Below are positions 1-14,912 of a stretch of DNA of 64,000 bases, one piece after another. Every line of letters starts with the position of its first letter. Within the stretch, counting starts at the first letter, position 1. The stretch is from Xylocopa sonorina (lineage: Eukaryota > Arthropoda > Insecta > Hymenoptera > Apidae), in contig NC_135200.1 in the NCBI RefSeq assembly GCF_050948175.1, forward strand, positions 1,612,001 through 1,676,000. The letters are read 5' to 3'. Below the pieces are notes generated by a model. The model did no database searches, had not been told where the DNA came from, and saw only the letters and a list, made by a program, of their open reading frames with translations. Both the position numbers and the translations under genes were made by a program.

Positions 1-3000
1 TTAAGTTGGTGAAATTACACAAACGATTGCGCTTTACGATCCGCCGTACATGAATACTGATATTGATACTTTTAACGATACTAATACGGGTCTATTAATC
101 GTACACTTGATGTATTCCGTATACCTGACTTGCATAGTAATCTTGATTGTAATGTTGTATTTGTATGTACAGACAGATTGAAGAATTACTAAATACATTT
201 AATCTAACATCAGTGATTCGGATATTTTCGATATTTAAAATAATAAAATTGTTCTCCATCCGTTTTAAACTGTTATACCAACTTTAGAGAGACAAGAAAT
301 GTGAAATTAAAAAATGTACATGTATAAATATACTTTTGACAAAGTATAGTGGATTATGTGAACCGTTCATTTGACAAGGTTCATTAAATCCCAAAAAGCA
401 AAAAGTGCAAGACCAATTGAGTAAATTATTCTTTTGTATCAAAATTGAACGAAAATTCAGAGGTTGGCGAGAATATAGATGTGTGTAATTATACAGTTTG
501 ATTATTGATTTCCAGGATGATTCTATAATATTATATAATAGGATGAAGTGAGAATGGCGTCACGCGTGGACGGATGAAACGTTCCGAAACTGGAGCTCGC
601 CAAGGAGAGGAGTCGCGGACGAATCTGTTTGCCGAGAACCTGACAGTCGAAGTTGATACGAACGGATGTTCGTAGGTTAAAAAAAGCGCAAATTATGGAG
701 CTGCTGGACGTGAACGTATCCAATCCGAAAGCAGGACGGCGCAGGAAGTGTTAGTATTCACGCATAATCTTGGTGATCATAATCTATGGAGTTAGGTGAC
801 GCTAGTGTTCGAATTTATGTATTTAGATCTATTGGGGATGATGAGGAGACGTGACGTGAAATGGCAACATATGTAATTAGAGTATTTGGTTAGTTATTGC
901 TACGAGAGGGAAATCATTTATTTGAATAGTCGTGATAAATATCTATTAAATAAATGTTATACAAATGTTTCTAATTTCCTTTAGAAAATATTATTATAAA
1001 CTTCAGTTTTTTATTCTTATTTAACCCATCTAAATTATTATATTTAACGGGGAAAGGAAGGAGCCACCTAGATTCCTGGTGTCTGTGTTTGACCGTGATG
1101 AATCTGCAATAACGAGAACTATTTTCTCGATGAGGGGAAAGGTTGTTACTTTTCTTTTAATTAAAACTGGTAGTTACCGATCGGCACGGCCCGAGTCAGT
1201 TTAAACAGAAACTTTAATCACTTTACGACTGGTGGATTTAAAAAGTAAGTTGCGATCTTTGATCAACGCCGGAGTAACCGTGGAAAACTTCCGTTTCCGT
1301 CATTCGCAACTGTTCGCGCAGTCGACGGTGTTGATTTATCGTCGCCGTTCGTGGGTACCAGCAATTTGTGTCTTTAATCGCTGAAAGACAAACGTGGTTC
1401 TACCATTGACTCGTACAGGGGGATGCATCGTGTTTGGCATAACCAGCGCACGTTACGCGGTTACAAGGATCGCGCGTGCCGGTCTACCAGGATGCGTAAC
1501 GGCACAGCCAACCTATACTATATAAATATATTGTTTTCAGTGGCAAATGTTGCTTTTCAAAATCTTTCGTCAACATCTAACCTTGTTTTTTCAATTCTTC
1601 CAATTACGAGCGTTTTGCTTTTATTTTCCCGTTGGGTTTTCTGATTGCATATTATCAAATTTCGACGAGCAAGTTTAGAGTGCAATACTCCCACGAGCAG
1701 AAAGCTGTAAAAAATTGTGAAAAAAGAAGAAACAACTATTCAAACACAGGAACGCAGATAACCGCGATTGATGCAGCCGATATGTACGCCCCGTAATTTG
1801 CAGAAACGTTATTTCCGGGCTCTCTTTCACTTCATTTCCTGTTTCTGTTAGATTTTTTCACGTATACTGTATTTTATGCACATTTCATATCCTTTATCGA
1901 ACGTATTCACTATATATAATACAATACCAGCTGATACGTTTAGAACACAGACTTTGAATAATTTCGAAGAAGGGTGAAGGACGTTACCATCGTCGTTCGT
2001 ACAAGATTTAAGATCGTATACGATTTTACTGAAACAAGAAATCTATGGTTTTCGTGTTGCGGATCCTTGAATTTTAGTGGCTTATATAGAGTGCTATATC
2101 TTTTTAATTAATGGTAGCTAGCTTTGCAATACTGTAAAATATGCTTAGCATGGTTTTCAGGTAGTAGACGGAAATGCTCTGAAATTCCGTTATTTGGTAG
2201 AAAGAATCAGAGTCAAAAGAAAGAAAGAAAGAAGCGCAATAAAAGGCGATTACTAAGTAGGGGGAAAGAAGGTCTTGGGAAAGGGAGCTCTTGATTCGCA
2301 ACACCACGGCTCCTTTTCCAAGGGATCGGACGGAAATAAAACGGTTAAATCCAATTAAACGGGAAGGTGAAAATATGGATGGCACTTTTATAGAATGTTT
2401 ACGGAATTATTTAAGGCCGTTTCGTTTAACGGCGAACGAATAATTGATTGCTGAATTGCATTTTTTGCATCTTTAACAGAATTTGTTCTACTACTAGAAC
2501 AATGATGATTTCTATGTAGATTTCTAATTATTATACTACTCGATATTTTTAATAGGCGTTTAGAGGATGTTTTCTCTTATTTCGTATAGAAGATAGTATA
2601 GAACGTACGGAGTCATGTAATAACTGTACTAGGGAGATGACATCATTGACAATTCATGCGCAATGATATCATCGGTTCTTATTAGCACGCTTGTATAATC
2701 GTTTTCAAGATTCTTTAGAAGAGGAATCTACATGACACTTCTGCATAAATGGTCGTGATCTTGTCTGGTATGAAAAATGTCTCTTTCAAGGTGTGCGAAG
2801 AAATTGATGAAAATTATTAATTTTATCGGTAATTTATCGGTAGTTTAAGTATAAGAGAGGATTGGCAATAATCTGAATGTTCTTCATAGCGTGTTGGAAT
2901 ATTTAACTGTTATTTCATAAAATGAATGTATTTTATTTTTAGAATCGGAGTGGATATTTTGCAGGAATGTCCTAATGCACGAATCATTGCCATTTCTTAT

Positions 3001-6000
3001 GTACTCGCGGATAAAATTCCAACTTGTATTTTAATATAATTTTACTATCGTGAAATTAATTTTAAATGATAGGTTTATCACTGAGAATATCTAAATTATT
3101 TTCTACGCAGAGATTATAATTTATAAATTATTTTTTTCACATCCATTATTTGTTTTTTATCCGGTATATGTTGACAGACAGAAAATGGGAGGTTCCAACC
3201 AGCTATCTCCTTTGAAAATTTCCCGATTCATAGAGTACACGTGAGATTTTATCGCTTATTTTTATTTCTTTATTGCTTGACCCAGATAGTGGATGGACGC
3301 GAAAACTTTACAACAGGCTCATAAAACGATTATCATTCTAGTATACTGCAATGCAGTTTAATAATAGTGACGGTAGTATTTATTTAAAGTAAAGTATATC
3401 GAAAATTTGGTGAGTTTGTTAATTTGTTAATTAACCAGAATGAAAATTGAAGCAAAATTGAGAATTTTTATACGATAATATCGTTTCATCTAAAAACATA
3501 GAGATGTTATGTATTATACATATATATCACAAGCTTTTCTTACATTCGAAAACATCTATTTCATTATGTTGATCACAAGTCTCTTCCTCTCGAATCTCCA
3601 ATGGTTAGATTTCAGTGGATCAATCATTAGACATCGGAAAGTCAGTGAAAGAATTGTTCGGCAGGCCATTATTACTCGCGCGTCCATTTAATTAGGTATC
3701 GGAAACGGGATCCCGGGAATTTGACGAAGCGATCCGAAGTAAGCAAGCTCGTTTCTATCGGCTCATCTGCAGCCGTTGCGAAATACAGACATTAGAGCAT
3801 CATTTATCTTACTTACCAGATGCTGTCCGATCTGCCTGACCCATTACACCCGCCTGGGACTAAAATTCCTCTGTACGAGATCTAGTTTCTTCTAGCTGCG
3901 GCGAGTTCCCACCTATGGGGATCAATATTCATTAGGGCTGACTGTACCAACCTTCCCCTATTTCCGTCGGCTGTGTTCTCATTCTCTGTACTCATCGATT
4001 AGAAGGTTAGAAGGTTTGATTGACCGATCGCTTCGCGAGCAGGTTGTAGTAAAACGTTTAGATAAACGTTTACGTACATGTTTAGCTAGTCGAATGTCAA
4101 ACACGGTTGTTATTTATTTTTTATTTATCATTCTAAGCGAAAATGCGGTAAGTTGGTACGATGATGATTCATGTTACTCGATTCTGTCGTACATTAGTTG
4201 CACGTTCACGACAGTTTTTATTTATAGTTTTTATTTTACGTATGTGTTCTTCGTTTGTCATCAACGCAGGAATTAGTAAATTATACGGGTATGCGAGTAT
4301 CTGTAATAATGTTAAAAATGTGATAGTATCTCTTTGTTTAACGGTTTCGTTATTCGTGGATTCGCGTGTAAGATTAAAAAGAATATTTTCTCGCGAGCAG
4401 AAATGAGAAGAAGAGAAAGAGAGCGGGTTATAAATATGCAGATAATAAGTACAGTTATTAGATGGTGAGAAACGAAGAAGAAGGGACGCGGTGATGGGGA
4501 AAGCATTTGTAAAGCAGAAAATTATCCGTAAAAACATATACTTTTCCTTCTTGTTATCGTAAAGTCGGTATAAATAAGAATGGAATATATTTTATATTCA
4601 ATAAATAAATTTAAGTAGGAAGTTGCGAACGCGCAACGTTTCAAGGTTCGAAAATTCGCGAACGTTTTACATTTAATATTTATGTGTGCAAGGTGTTTTA
4701 ATCGACGTCAAGTACGTCTTAATGTGCGCTGTGTTAGGAACTCTTCTAGTAGAGTTACTTGAAAGGGGAAACTCGTTCTACTTTTTTACACGGCACAAGC
4801 AAATAGTTGTAGTCCATCAAACTATCAATATTCATTAAAAGTAAATTTCAGTAAGGCTCCGTTCGTTCCGTATAATGATGTGGTCTCCATTGTTCTCACA
4901 GTAACCAAAAGAAAATTGACTTCTTTTGTTGGCACCTTTTGATTTTCGTATTCTATGCTATAAAGTCCGATATATTGGATAGAAAATTAAAGTAAAATAA
5001 TTGGTTAGGCTTGTAAAATTAGGTTAATTTTTAAGACACTTTTGTGAAAAACACGATTATTGTAAAACACTAAATTCCTTGAATAAGCATATCAATAGTA
5101 ATTTTTCATAAATGTAAAAGAACAGTTTATTGAGTTGTTTCAAGCGAACTTGCAATGTTAAAGAGGTTGTAAATATTTTATTATCAAAGTTCTTACTGTA
5201 ATTTGGATTGGCAACCTGTTCCTAATTAAATAGACTTGAACATTAATTGTACGTTTTTGCCTCTGTATTGATTGTAAATTAATTATGCAATATGATAGGA
5301 CACATCTGTTTAAAATTAATGAACAATTTACATCGTATTTTACATGTTTAACAACAGTAATTAATGTATCGATATTAATTCCACTGATAAACGATATGCT
5401 GCATTTAATACGTATCGGTAATTGTCGCATTTGAAAATTGTATAATAGTACTTTCAATCTCGATCATTATACATATAATGTTATACTTACTCACCGTGAG
5501 CTATCTCACGATTGGATCATTGTTCTGACAATTAAACGGCGATGAAGGTGCTTTTAAACTCGAAGGGAGTGCACTTTGGTGCATAGAGCGGTTCCGGTAC
5601 TAGCTCTCAAGATTTAATTCGTTTTTCAAGCCTAACTTCCCGAAACGCAGCACACGATGCCGGCGCATCGTTCGAATCAATTGCCCCTTGACTGGCGTGC
5701 AGGAAATCAAATAGACCGGAAACGGATTCTACCCATCGGCTACCACCTTGACGATCATTTTGTCTGATAATTTTCCTCCTTCCTTTCCTTCCTTCTTTTG
5801 TTATTAATAACTTTTCCTTCCCAATTATCGATTTATCCACAATCTTTCGAACCGCAACCGGTGTTACATCGAAAGGTAAAAAAGCAATTTCTTCTTAACG
5901 GAAATGATTCCGACTTGTATGATGTTTCTCGCCGTCTAATGAGAGGCTTATTTGACGCGGTTCTTTACAGCGTACCTTTTCTGAATTTTCGAAACGAATT

Positions 6001-9000
6001 TCTTTGAAAATTTGCTTAGAATTCTGCTTTTCTATTCTCTGCATTATTTCATAAATTTTCAAATTACTTTTCATCTCTGTTTTTCATCTCTGATTGCAAA
6101 AAATAAATCAATTATGAATTCTATGTGGTAATATTTTTCTGTTGGAACTGGAATTTTTTAGCCAGAGCAGAGCAACAATCGAGAATTAATTGATAATATT
6201 ATAATACATAACGATTCAACTCCCCCTAACTGACAAGTAACTCTTCGGAATAAAGAAATACTTTGGACTCCCGAGAATAATTACTCTCAAGAAGAGATTT
6301 CGCGAATGAAAGCGATCGTTAAAAATGAAATCGAGTAAATGTCCCAGTACGGTTGTTCGTTCCATTTTACCAGTTTAGGTTCCGTCCAATTTCATTCCCT
6401 CTATTCCGTTCATTCTAAGAACTAACCACGGTTTAAGATGGACGAACTCCTCGAATGTATCGGGTATCGTAGCCAATTGCATTGGTGTCCCTGTTAATCA
6501 AATTCTACAGTTCGACAGGATTCAATTGGGAGTGGAGTCAGAAACGTGGAGCACGCACGGAGCGCCGTTGATGTAACCAGAGGCTGCGCTGTTTACGTAT
6601 TACGATCCCTTCTGCATAAGCCTGTTTGCACGCTAAACGTGAAACGATTGTCTTGTACCCATTTAACACGATTGTATGATCAGCTGCATAATCCCGATGG
6701 GAAAGTGGCCCATCTCGTGGCCGTTCTCGCGGAAAACGGGCATCCTTCGGCACCCGGTTGATCTTACAGGTAAATGATGTTGTCTGCTGTACGTTTCGCG
6801 CGGACTTTAGAACGTGACTGTCCGCTAATCTGTCGCAATTGATCGACAAATTTGTCGCCGCGGTCAAACGTCAAAATGACTCTGTCAATGTTTCTTCGGC
6901 TGGTTTATGGTTTTAGGCATACGTGTATGTACGCACCCGGTGCACGCGTTTGCCGCACCATCCATGTTTGAAGTACGATTAGACCGATTGTCGAGCGAGG
7001 CCCGAATGCTGTACAATTGTGAGAACACTCGATGTGTGTACAAATTATTTATTTTCTTTCGTAACTTTTTAAGTTATGAGAAAAGGAATAAACGATATTT
7101 AAATTGGATCTTTTCGTTTATAGAAATTTGAGCGACTACTGGTTACGGGTTTCATTTTTGTCCTTGTTATTTATAGCCGGTGAAATTCCATTTGTCATCG
7201 GTAAATTAATCCTAAGGAAACCATTAAAATTCCATCGGCGCAAGATTAAACGTGCGAAAACATTTATCACGCGTGAGGGGCGAGTGGCACGATGATATCG
7301 CCGATCTGCCACTCTTCATCAATAAACAATGTATTAAAATTCCATCGGAAAATTTGATTAGCCGAACTAATTGCTTTTCGTTATCTTGGGCGTTGTCTAA
7401 AGCGGAGACACCAATAATTAGCGATCGTCAAGTATTTCTCGCAACGTAATTGTCGTCTTTGTCTTGGTATATTTATATTATACTTGAAATCACTCTAAAT
7501 TATTGATGAATGAGGATACACCACCTTGTTTTGTTTTCTCTGAGTCGAAAATGACAATGCAAAAATATACATATAACATTTCTTTCACTCTCGAACCGAT
7601 GAAGTAGATAAGATTTTTCTGAATAACTGATAACTTAATATAATTAATAGCGTCTACAAGACTCCTAAAGATGTGTCATCAAAAGAAGTGCACTTCCTGG
7701 TCTAACGGAAGTTGAACCGGACAAAAATGAAGTCTGGAGGTCTAAAAGGTGTACACGTCGGTAGAAAACGCAATGCAAATTGAGCATTACGTGGAGCATT
7801 ACGTTTACTTATGCTTTTAATCGATTATATTTAAGATGCATCTGTTTCTGCCCTTGTGTCAAGGAGAATATAGTTCAATTTTTATTTTTATACAGAATTT
7901 TATTACACGTTCAAAATAAACATTGTTTTTTAGGTGGATTTTATATAGGAATTAAATTTATTATGATATTAAACTGATATGTATTTAAGTATCAGCTTTA
8001 TCGGTGCTTTATGATGGAAAAATGTTGTATTCAAGATCCAAAGAGCGCGTAACTTATTTTATTACCATTTACTTGAATTTTTAATTTATAACGCTATCAT
8101 CATGATTTCATTTCATAAATGCGAATAAATGCGCGTCAGGATCAGATTATCTTATGTCAAACAGAAGTTTATCTCCGATACGCATAAAATATTTTTTTTA
8201 CCGCGTAAATGGAGAAATAATTATACCTCCTATGTATACTGCAACAGTTAAATATGACACATACTGCCATAAAATTGGCTTTAATTATTCAAAGACACGC
8301 CTTACAGTTTTCATTGAAGGAAACATTATACATTTTATTTATATTAAGAAAGTATCGATAGTAGATTTCATTTACAGATTTATTTACACGAAACTGAATA
8401 ATCGAACGCATCTTTACATATTATAACTCTTCCGTTTATCCGAGAAACTTTATATTCGCGTAAAAATTTCTCGATCCTAAATTGAATGGAAACAATAAAA
8501 ATGACGGAACATGCAACGTTAAAAAATCAAGTTTCTCGGGGAAGTGAAAATTGTCTATAATCGTTTCACACATTGCTCTTCTTCGTGGTAAAATATCTGA
8601 ACCGCTCGATCGCGCCCCAAGGACACGGGATTGTCTCAGAGCAACGGTATTAAGGCCAGTTTCGTTACGTGCTCGCGAGCATATAAAGGTACTTAGCTAA
8701 CCATGCGAACTGTGCCATTCGAAATCAGCGGGGAGAATTCTCGGCGTATTTTCGAAACGATCCATGCGCCACTTTGATCGGCGAACCGAGACGCGCACCA
8801 TTACGCAACCCTCTTCTGACATCTCCCTTCTGGAAATTAGATTATAATGATACCTGGTCGCGTTTAATTAAACAGCTAGGATATCTTCTCCGCTCCAACG
8901 CTGTTACTTTGTTCCTCCTATTTTTTTCAACGCCTCCATTCTCCTTTGTAGAATGTCCGAATACGTTATGGTACTAAGTCGAAACAAGTTCCAGGATGTA

Positions 9001-12000
9001 CGGAGAATTATATTTTCTATAAAAAAAAAGTGAAGAATTTCAGAAACAAATTCGAGCCGGAATAAATATTAGTGTTTTTGTACGCTTTAAGAGTTTTTTT
9101 ATTCGAAATGATTTCGGTAATAATAATACAACGCATTCTTCGTGTCTTTCATTTTATAATTTATTGTACAAAGTGGATGAAAAACGTATAAATGCAAAAT
9201 AAGAGTTGCATTATAAGTTATACGTTTATTTAATTGGGTTGAAAGTTATGTAATTTTCAATGTAATTTTAAACAACGTATACGTAGTGTTATTTGCAGAG
9301 AAGTATCGTTTGAGTCGTTTGAGATACACGACTTTGTAAGCGTGTACGTTCTCGTACACAACGGCGATAACATTTTTCATCTTTTAAGATATTTCCGCGC
9401 GATTAGAAATGGCAGTTCTTTTGTCAGCGTTTTTCAGTGAAATCGTACCACGACATTTATAAAATAGCAAAAAAGTAACACTAATTCCGTGAGAAGTGAC
9501 CATCGAATGGGAGCGAGACAGTCGATAGCGCGAAATATTTTTCCAGCGATCCTTGTTCATCGGGCCGAAAATTTCTGACCCCCTTCTGCATAGTTTATTC
9601 GTACCTTTGCTATGCAAATGTATTGTTGTCGGCGGCAGTCACTTTGGCTGTTCAATTTTAAGACGTGCTCGCATAGTTTTCTTACTATTCGCGACAATGT
9701 TGCAAAGCGGAGACCGCTTAAGAAAGGGGGCGGATGTGGATGCAAATCGGTCAATCGAACTTTTTTCGATTGATCAAAATTTTCCAAAAAATTTCCACTT
9801 GAAAGAATTGCAAATTACATTCATTTGTCTGTTAATAGATTTAAGAAATGTTTATTTCCTCCCCCGAACTGACACTTGATTTTGAAATACTGGACACGAT
9901 GTCGAAACGTTTCTCAACGCGTTTTTACGAATATTACGCGCCGGCTACTGGTACGTATATTCCTGTTTGCTAACGCGCATCGTCACCTGTCGATAGTGTT
10001 ACGACTGGTAAACTAAAAGCACAGATTTGTTTCCGAGAGATTAATAAATGCATCGGGCGCCATACGAGCGCGTGCGTGCGGGGTCGGCGGAAGGGGGGGG
10101 GGGGGGGTTGAAATAGGCTGAAAAACAAAACCTCGGCCTCGTAAAATCACGGGCAAATATTTTTGAATTCGGTATTTGATATTGTTCGTGAAATTCCGAT
10201 TGCCCATATTTCTTATCGTTCTGTCGCAATTTCCCGTCTTGCGGTTGTCGATGAAGCTCGACATTATTCGTCGGCAGCGGATGCTTCGTTAGATTAGTCG
10301 GTAGTAAAATTTCCGAGGGGCAAGTAAATGTTTCCGAGAATCATCCGCAGAGTCTGTATGACGTGAAAATTGCGATATTTCAGCGCGAAGTATTAATATT
10401 AAAAATGTCGTGGTTTTCAATTGCAATTGCAGTTTAAATTGTTTAGTACGCCGGGGTATGTGTTGTATGTTAGTTGGAAATTCAGGCTTCGATAGACGGA
10501 GAAGCAACCAAATTTTGGGGAAATGCATTTCGTATGTATTTAAAAAGTAAAATTCTACTTTTTCAATTCGATAACCACAATATAATGGGACTGGTTAGGA
10601 ACAGGCTCGTTAACGTAAAGTATCGAAAGCGAGACCGTTTGAGTCGCGCGAGGATTGAGGTGCCGCAAGGCTGCTAACACCACGGAACTCACTCGCCTCT
10701 CTATTCGGTCGGGCGTCTTTTCGTTTGGAAAATTCACCGGAGAAATCGAACAACGAACAGAATTCCGCGCATCGCGCGAGCTATGGAAACTTTGAAATCG
10801 ATTACCGTATTTGTGATCGGTCGATCAGTTTACCAATGATTTAATCGCACCACTAAGAGGCAACGTTTGTAAAGATTCATTGTAAGAATGAATTCAACGT
10901 ACGACATATATGAACACCTTGCCTTTTAAATATTCTGTTTATTCGATAAAAGTTTATCTAAATTAGGAGAACAATTATTTGGATCGAGGAAATTGATCTT
11001 TAACCGCGATATATTTACTCGAATTAAGGAAAGTTGTTTGCAATTCATCTGTCCGCGTTCACGGACAGATGCATTTTATGTCGCCGCTACAACATTACTT
11101 CCAATTAGAACAGCCGACCTGGCTAACGAATTTGAGTTGGCACTGTTTCACACAGAATTTGTCCCCAAAACTCGAGTTTGATTTAGAAGGGATCCGCGCG
11201 AGGTAATGCGCATTAATTTCAATAAAAAATCAAAGTTGTTCGTTTCACTTTTATCCTTTAACGTATACACAGAAAACAAAACGTAGAAACTTTTCGTTCG
11301 TCTGGGTCGAGAGTGCGACGGCCTGATTAACGCTTCTAAACAATAGTAGACTGGTTTGCGTCCTCGAATTTAGGATGCCTGATTCGTGGAGTGCCGCGGC
11401 TAATCAGCGCCGCGTATTCCCGCCTCTGCTGTTCCGCGAGCTTGCGGAAAATGTTGAATTAGTATTCATCGCGGTCGGAATAATTAAGGCGATTCATTGT
11501 CAGCTAGAATATTTCATTGCCGCCTACTCGTCACCCTTCCAGCATCCTCGCGCCCGTACCATCTTTTTGTTCTCACCCATTTTATTTTTTCAGTTCGCAT
11601 GCTTTCACATAGGAGGCATATTAAAAAGTGGAAACGATGAAATTTTTAACACTTTGATAATTTATGTTTTAGCAAAACTTTACTTTTTATCTTGGAATGG
11701 AGCTTTCCTGTTTTATACAATACATTCTTTGGCGTACACAGTGATTTACGCGATTTCTGATTGCACTCAGAACGACATACCGAATGGAGGTGTTCGCGTC
11801 AGTATGGGCATACCACCCACATTGGCGCTATTTATTAGGGGCTCTTATTTAAACGTAATAGCCATTGCCATCAGTTTGGCACTTGTAGTTTTCGGTTCTT
11901 CAAATTGAACTTTCTCCGCTTTGTTGTGTTAGGGGACCTTTCAGTTGTCTTAAGAGACCTTAAGAGGTTATTGCCGACTACGGTTGCTGTTACAAACCGA

Positions 12001-14864
12001 TGGAATTTTCCGCGTGCGTCACTCAAGGGTAAAAACTTGGTACCTGAGAGTTTGTGACCTTTGTCCAATAGCGTAATTCGACCAGTTCCCTGGTACCACT
12101 CGTTGTAGCTCGATTTAAGGATTATAGTGATTTCGGGATTTTAGAAAGGTTGTCAAAACTAGAACCTCTGACTTAACGCTCTAGACGATCGAGACGTGAA
12201 TAGAATAATTAAAACGGAATCGGAACTTTAGTTTTTACCCTTCTTCAAGCAGAAAGGAGGTTTAAAAGAGATTAAATTTCCAGGAACGTATTTTTTTTCC
12301 CAGCTGATAGTAGATATGCTGTTTATAAAAAGTTATTAAAATGTTTAAAATAAATATTTTCATTAAAGGAGGGATGTTCAAATATCTGTTCAGTGGTTTG
12401 CTAACACTGCATTGTTTTCAAGCTAATATGGATATAACCTTGAGTTTTACAATTTCTTTCGATCACTTCATAGTGATACTCTTTTGTGGGACGTTGCGAG
12501 AAGATTTGAATGGTGCGAGACGAATATATACTTCTATTAAAAAATATAGCGGAACTATAAAATGTATATGCATCGTTGCACGTGAAAAGAGAATATATGG
12601 TGCCGAGAGTGTAGTCCTCTTCGAATCGGTCACTTTTTCCCTTTAATCATTCTTTTAATAACTATTGATAAAAAAATCCGAGTTCTTTTATCCACAATTA
12701 ATTTCTTTATTGAAAATAGATGAACGAAGAATGATAAAGTTTGTGCTATGTACATACATAATATCATAATGCATGAATTGAAATTTTTAAGCACTGAATT
12801 ACACCAAAGTGTCGTAACTTACCTGCGTTTTACATTACCCATATTCATGAATTTTACGATGGTGCATCATGTAAGTGGCATCTGTAATTAAAAATTTCGA
12901 TTTTATCACACCATGAAATTGAAGTAGTTTCTAAAAGGGCTCACATCGATAATTTGTTTAAGCTTCATATTCACCAATGACTTACCTTTATAAATTAAAT
13001 TTACCGAATCTTACACTTTCAAAGAAATTGGCAAAAAATATTATCGAAGATATTTTTATACCACAATAGAGTACAAAATTTCGATGAACATTCCTCCTTT
13101 TAACTAAAACACTTCATGTTATATAAGGGATGTTACAGACAAAAGTAGAATACTATGTATTCCAGTTTCTTTGATTAAATTGGTAATTTTCTATTCGTTG
13201 ATGATATACGTGTAGTTATGCGTGACTTTTCTTTGTATAGGTTAGGTATACATCTAAATAATAACATAATTGTTCATGAAAAATTTTCGAATAATCGGTA
13301 CTTTCACCTGCCCTGCTCGAGAGAAGAATCGCAGACAGTTAGTTCCACGGCTACATTATTTTAATCGAAATTTCTGCAACTAGTTTGCGCGAGCAATAAT
13401 TCACGAGTAACTGGCAATCGTTTATTTCTAACCAGTTTCGAGGGGGCTGATTCATGCGGACGATAAAATTAATCGGCCGATCGTTATTTCGCGATCGTGT
13501 CGTGCGAAGAAGCTTCTCGCGATTTGAGATGTCAAGCATCCTTAAATGTCCTGGCAGTCAAGGAAAATTTAAGCGCATCGAAGTCAAACCTATCGATTTT
13601 CACGACATACGCGTTCATTCTATTTTCCATTAATTTCAAACTCGAAACTCACTGCCGCGTCATTAAATTGTCGTTAAGCAAATGACTCCGTTTCTCACGT
13701 GCTTGTATCCGTTTATACGTTTATTACGTATGGAATTATTGTCTAGCTAAAAATATGAGCAATAACAACTAGATGCATAATTGAAATAGAAAAATTACAA
13801 TACACAATTAGCAATAGTTATTACCAACGGACGTCAAATTAATCGACTCGTGCGGATCATGTGGATAATTTATTTACAAGAGTAAAACATTATGTACAAG
13901 AATGCGTCGAGAATCGTGTGAAAACAATACATGCTGAAATGTCGCTGAAAGGGAACACGGTTTCATTTTGTTATTTCGTATTTTCTTTTTATCTGCCTTA
14001 TCTTTTTTTTGGTTTTTTTTCTTTTTGTTTTGTTTTTTCTTTTAGTCTTACGCTGAAAATTATACAAGTTCACGTGGTATACGCATACATAGATTTTCCT
14101 ACATCTTATTTCTGCGCGCGTTCTACGCTTCCACCCTTTGATTCCCGCGATTCTGAACCGCCACCATTTTTCTATCGGCGAATATCCGGTTGCTCGAGAT
14201 CCTCCCTGGTGTTTCGATCTTGAAAATATCAACGAGGAGGACCGCGAGCGGTCACGAAAAATTTGATTAATTATATGTCCTTTCTTTTCGAGGAATTTCG
14301 TTAAGGAAGTGGCAAAAGCGAGTATATCGGGCTTCTTTTTCATTTTCAACCTTTTTTTTTAGTTGATATTTGGTGTTGTTATTTGTTGGCCGATTGATGT
14401 TGAAAAATAATAATTTATTATTTAATTATTGGTGCGTGCCAGTGTATTATTGCATTCAATGGAAAACTCTTTGGAAGTTAATCTATTCATTTATTTCGGA
14501 ATGAACAACACTTGTATGGAAATACATTCTACTTAGTTGCGTCTATAAATTAATCAATTCTCTGCTCTCTTCCTCTACTTCCATTTCTTTAATTCTCTTA
14601 TATTAAGAACTGAGCTACCACGATAATAATAACAAAGAAGGGAAAAGCCCTTTTCAAATTTTTATTTAATTTAGTTTATTCTATGCGATTTAATCAATAC
14701 CACAAAAATGGCTGAAAAAGAAACTGTATCGTTAAAATCGCGAGCAGAGTAGTTGAGTATAATACGATACGATACTTGGAAGATTCCGTTACGCCTGCCT
14801 GAAGCAACGAGAGTTCGTTCAATGATGGCAGTTCAGAATTAATTATCTTCTTTTACATTCCTGC

Positions 14865-14867
<3 letters not shown>
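1..14867. other. Non-coding DNA downstream of the DPR gene
   Basis: AT-rich sequence with only short open frames that lack recognisable motifs. The longest is a 177-codon plus-strand frame at 11375-11908 starting with ATG; it resembles no family I know and is probably chance. A G15 run sits at 10093-10107. A somewhat GC-richer block near 3710-3990 could be regulatory, but nothing identifies it. I see no tRNA, rRNA, transposon ends or convincing exons. Confidence 0.6.
10093..10107. repeat. Homopolymer G15 run
   Basis: Fifteen uninterrupted G bases in a purine-rich patch. Such runs are prone to length error in sequencing and could form G-quadruplexes. Similar runs recur across the window. Confidence 0.9.

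Positions 14868-14911
<44 letters not shown>
14868..14911. repeat. (TC)n microsatellite
   Basis: About 22 perfect TC units in non-coding DNA, likely length-polymorphic. Confidence 0.95.

Positions 14912-14912
<1 letters not shown>

Noticed and set aside
8640..8740. TATA-like box (tataaa near 8682) with a downstream initiator-like string
   Set aside because: The spacing to the initiator is too long and no gene follows.
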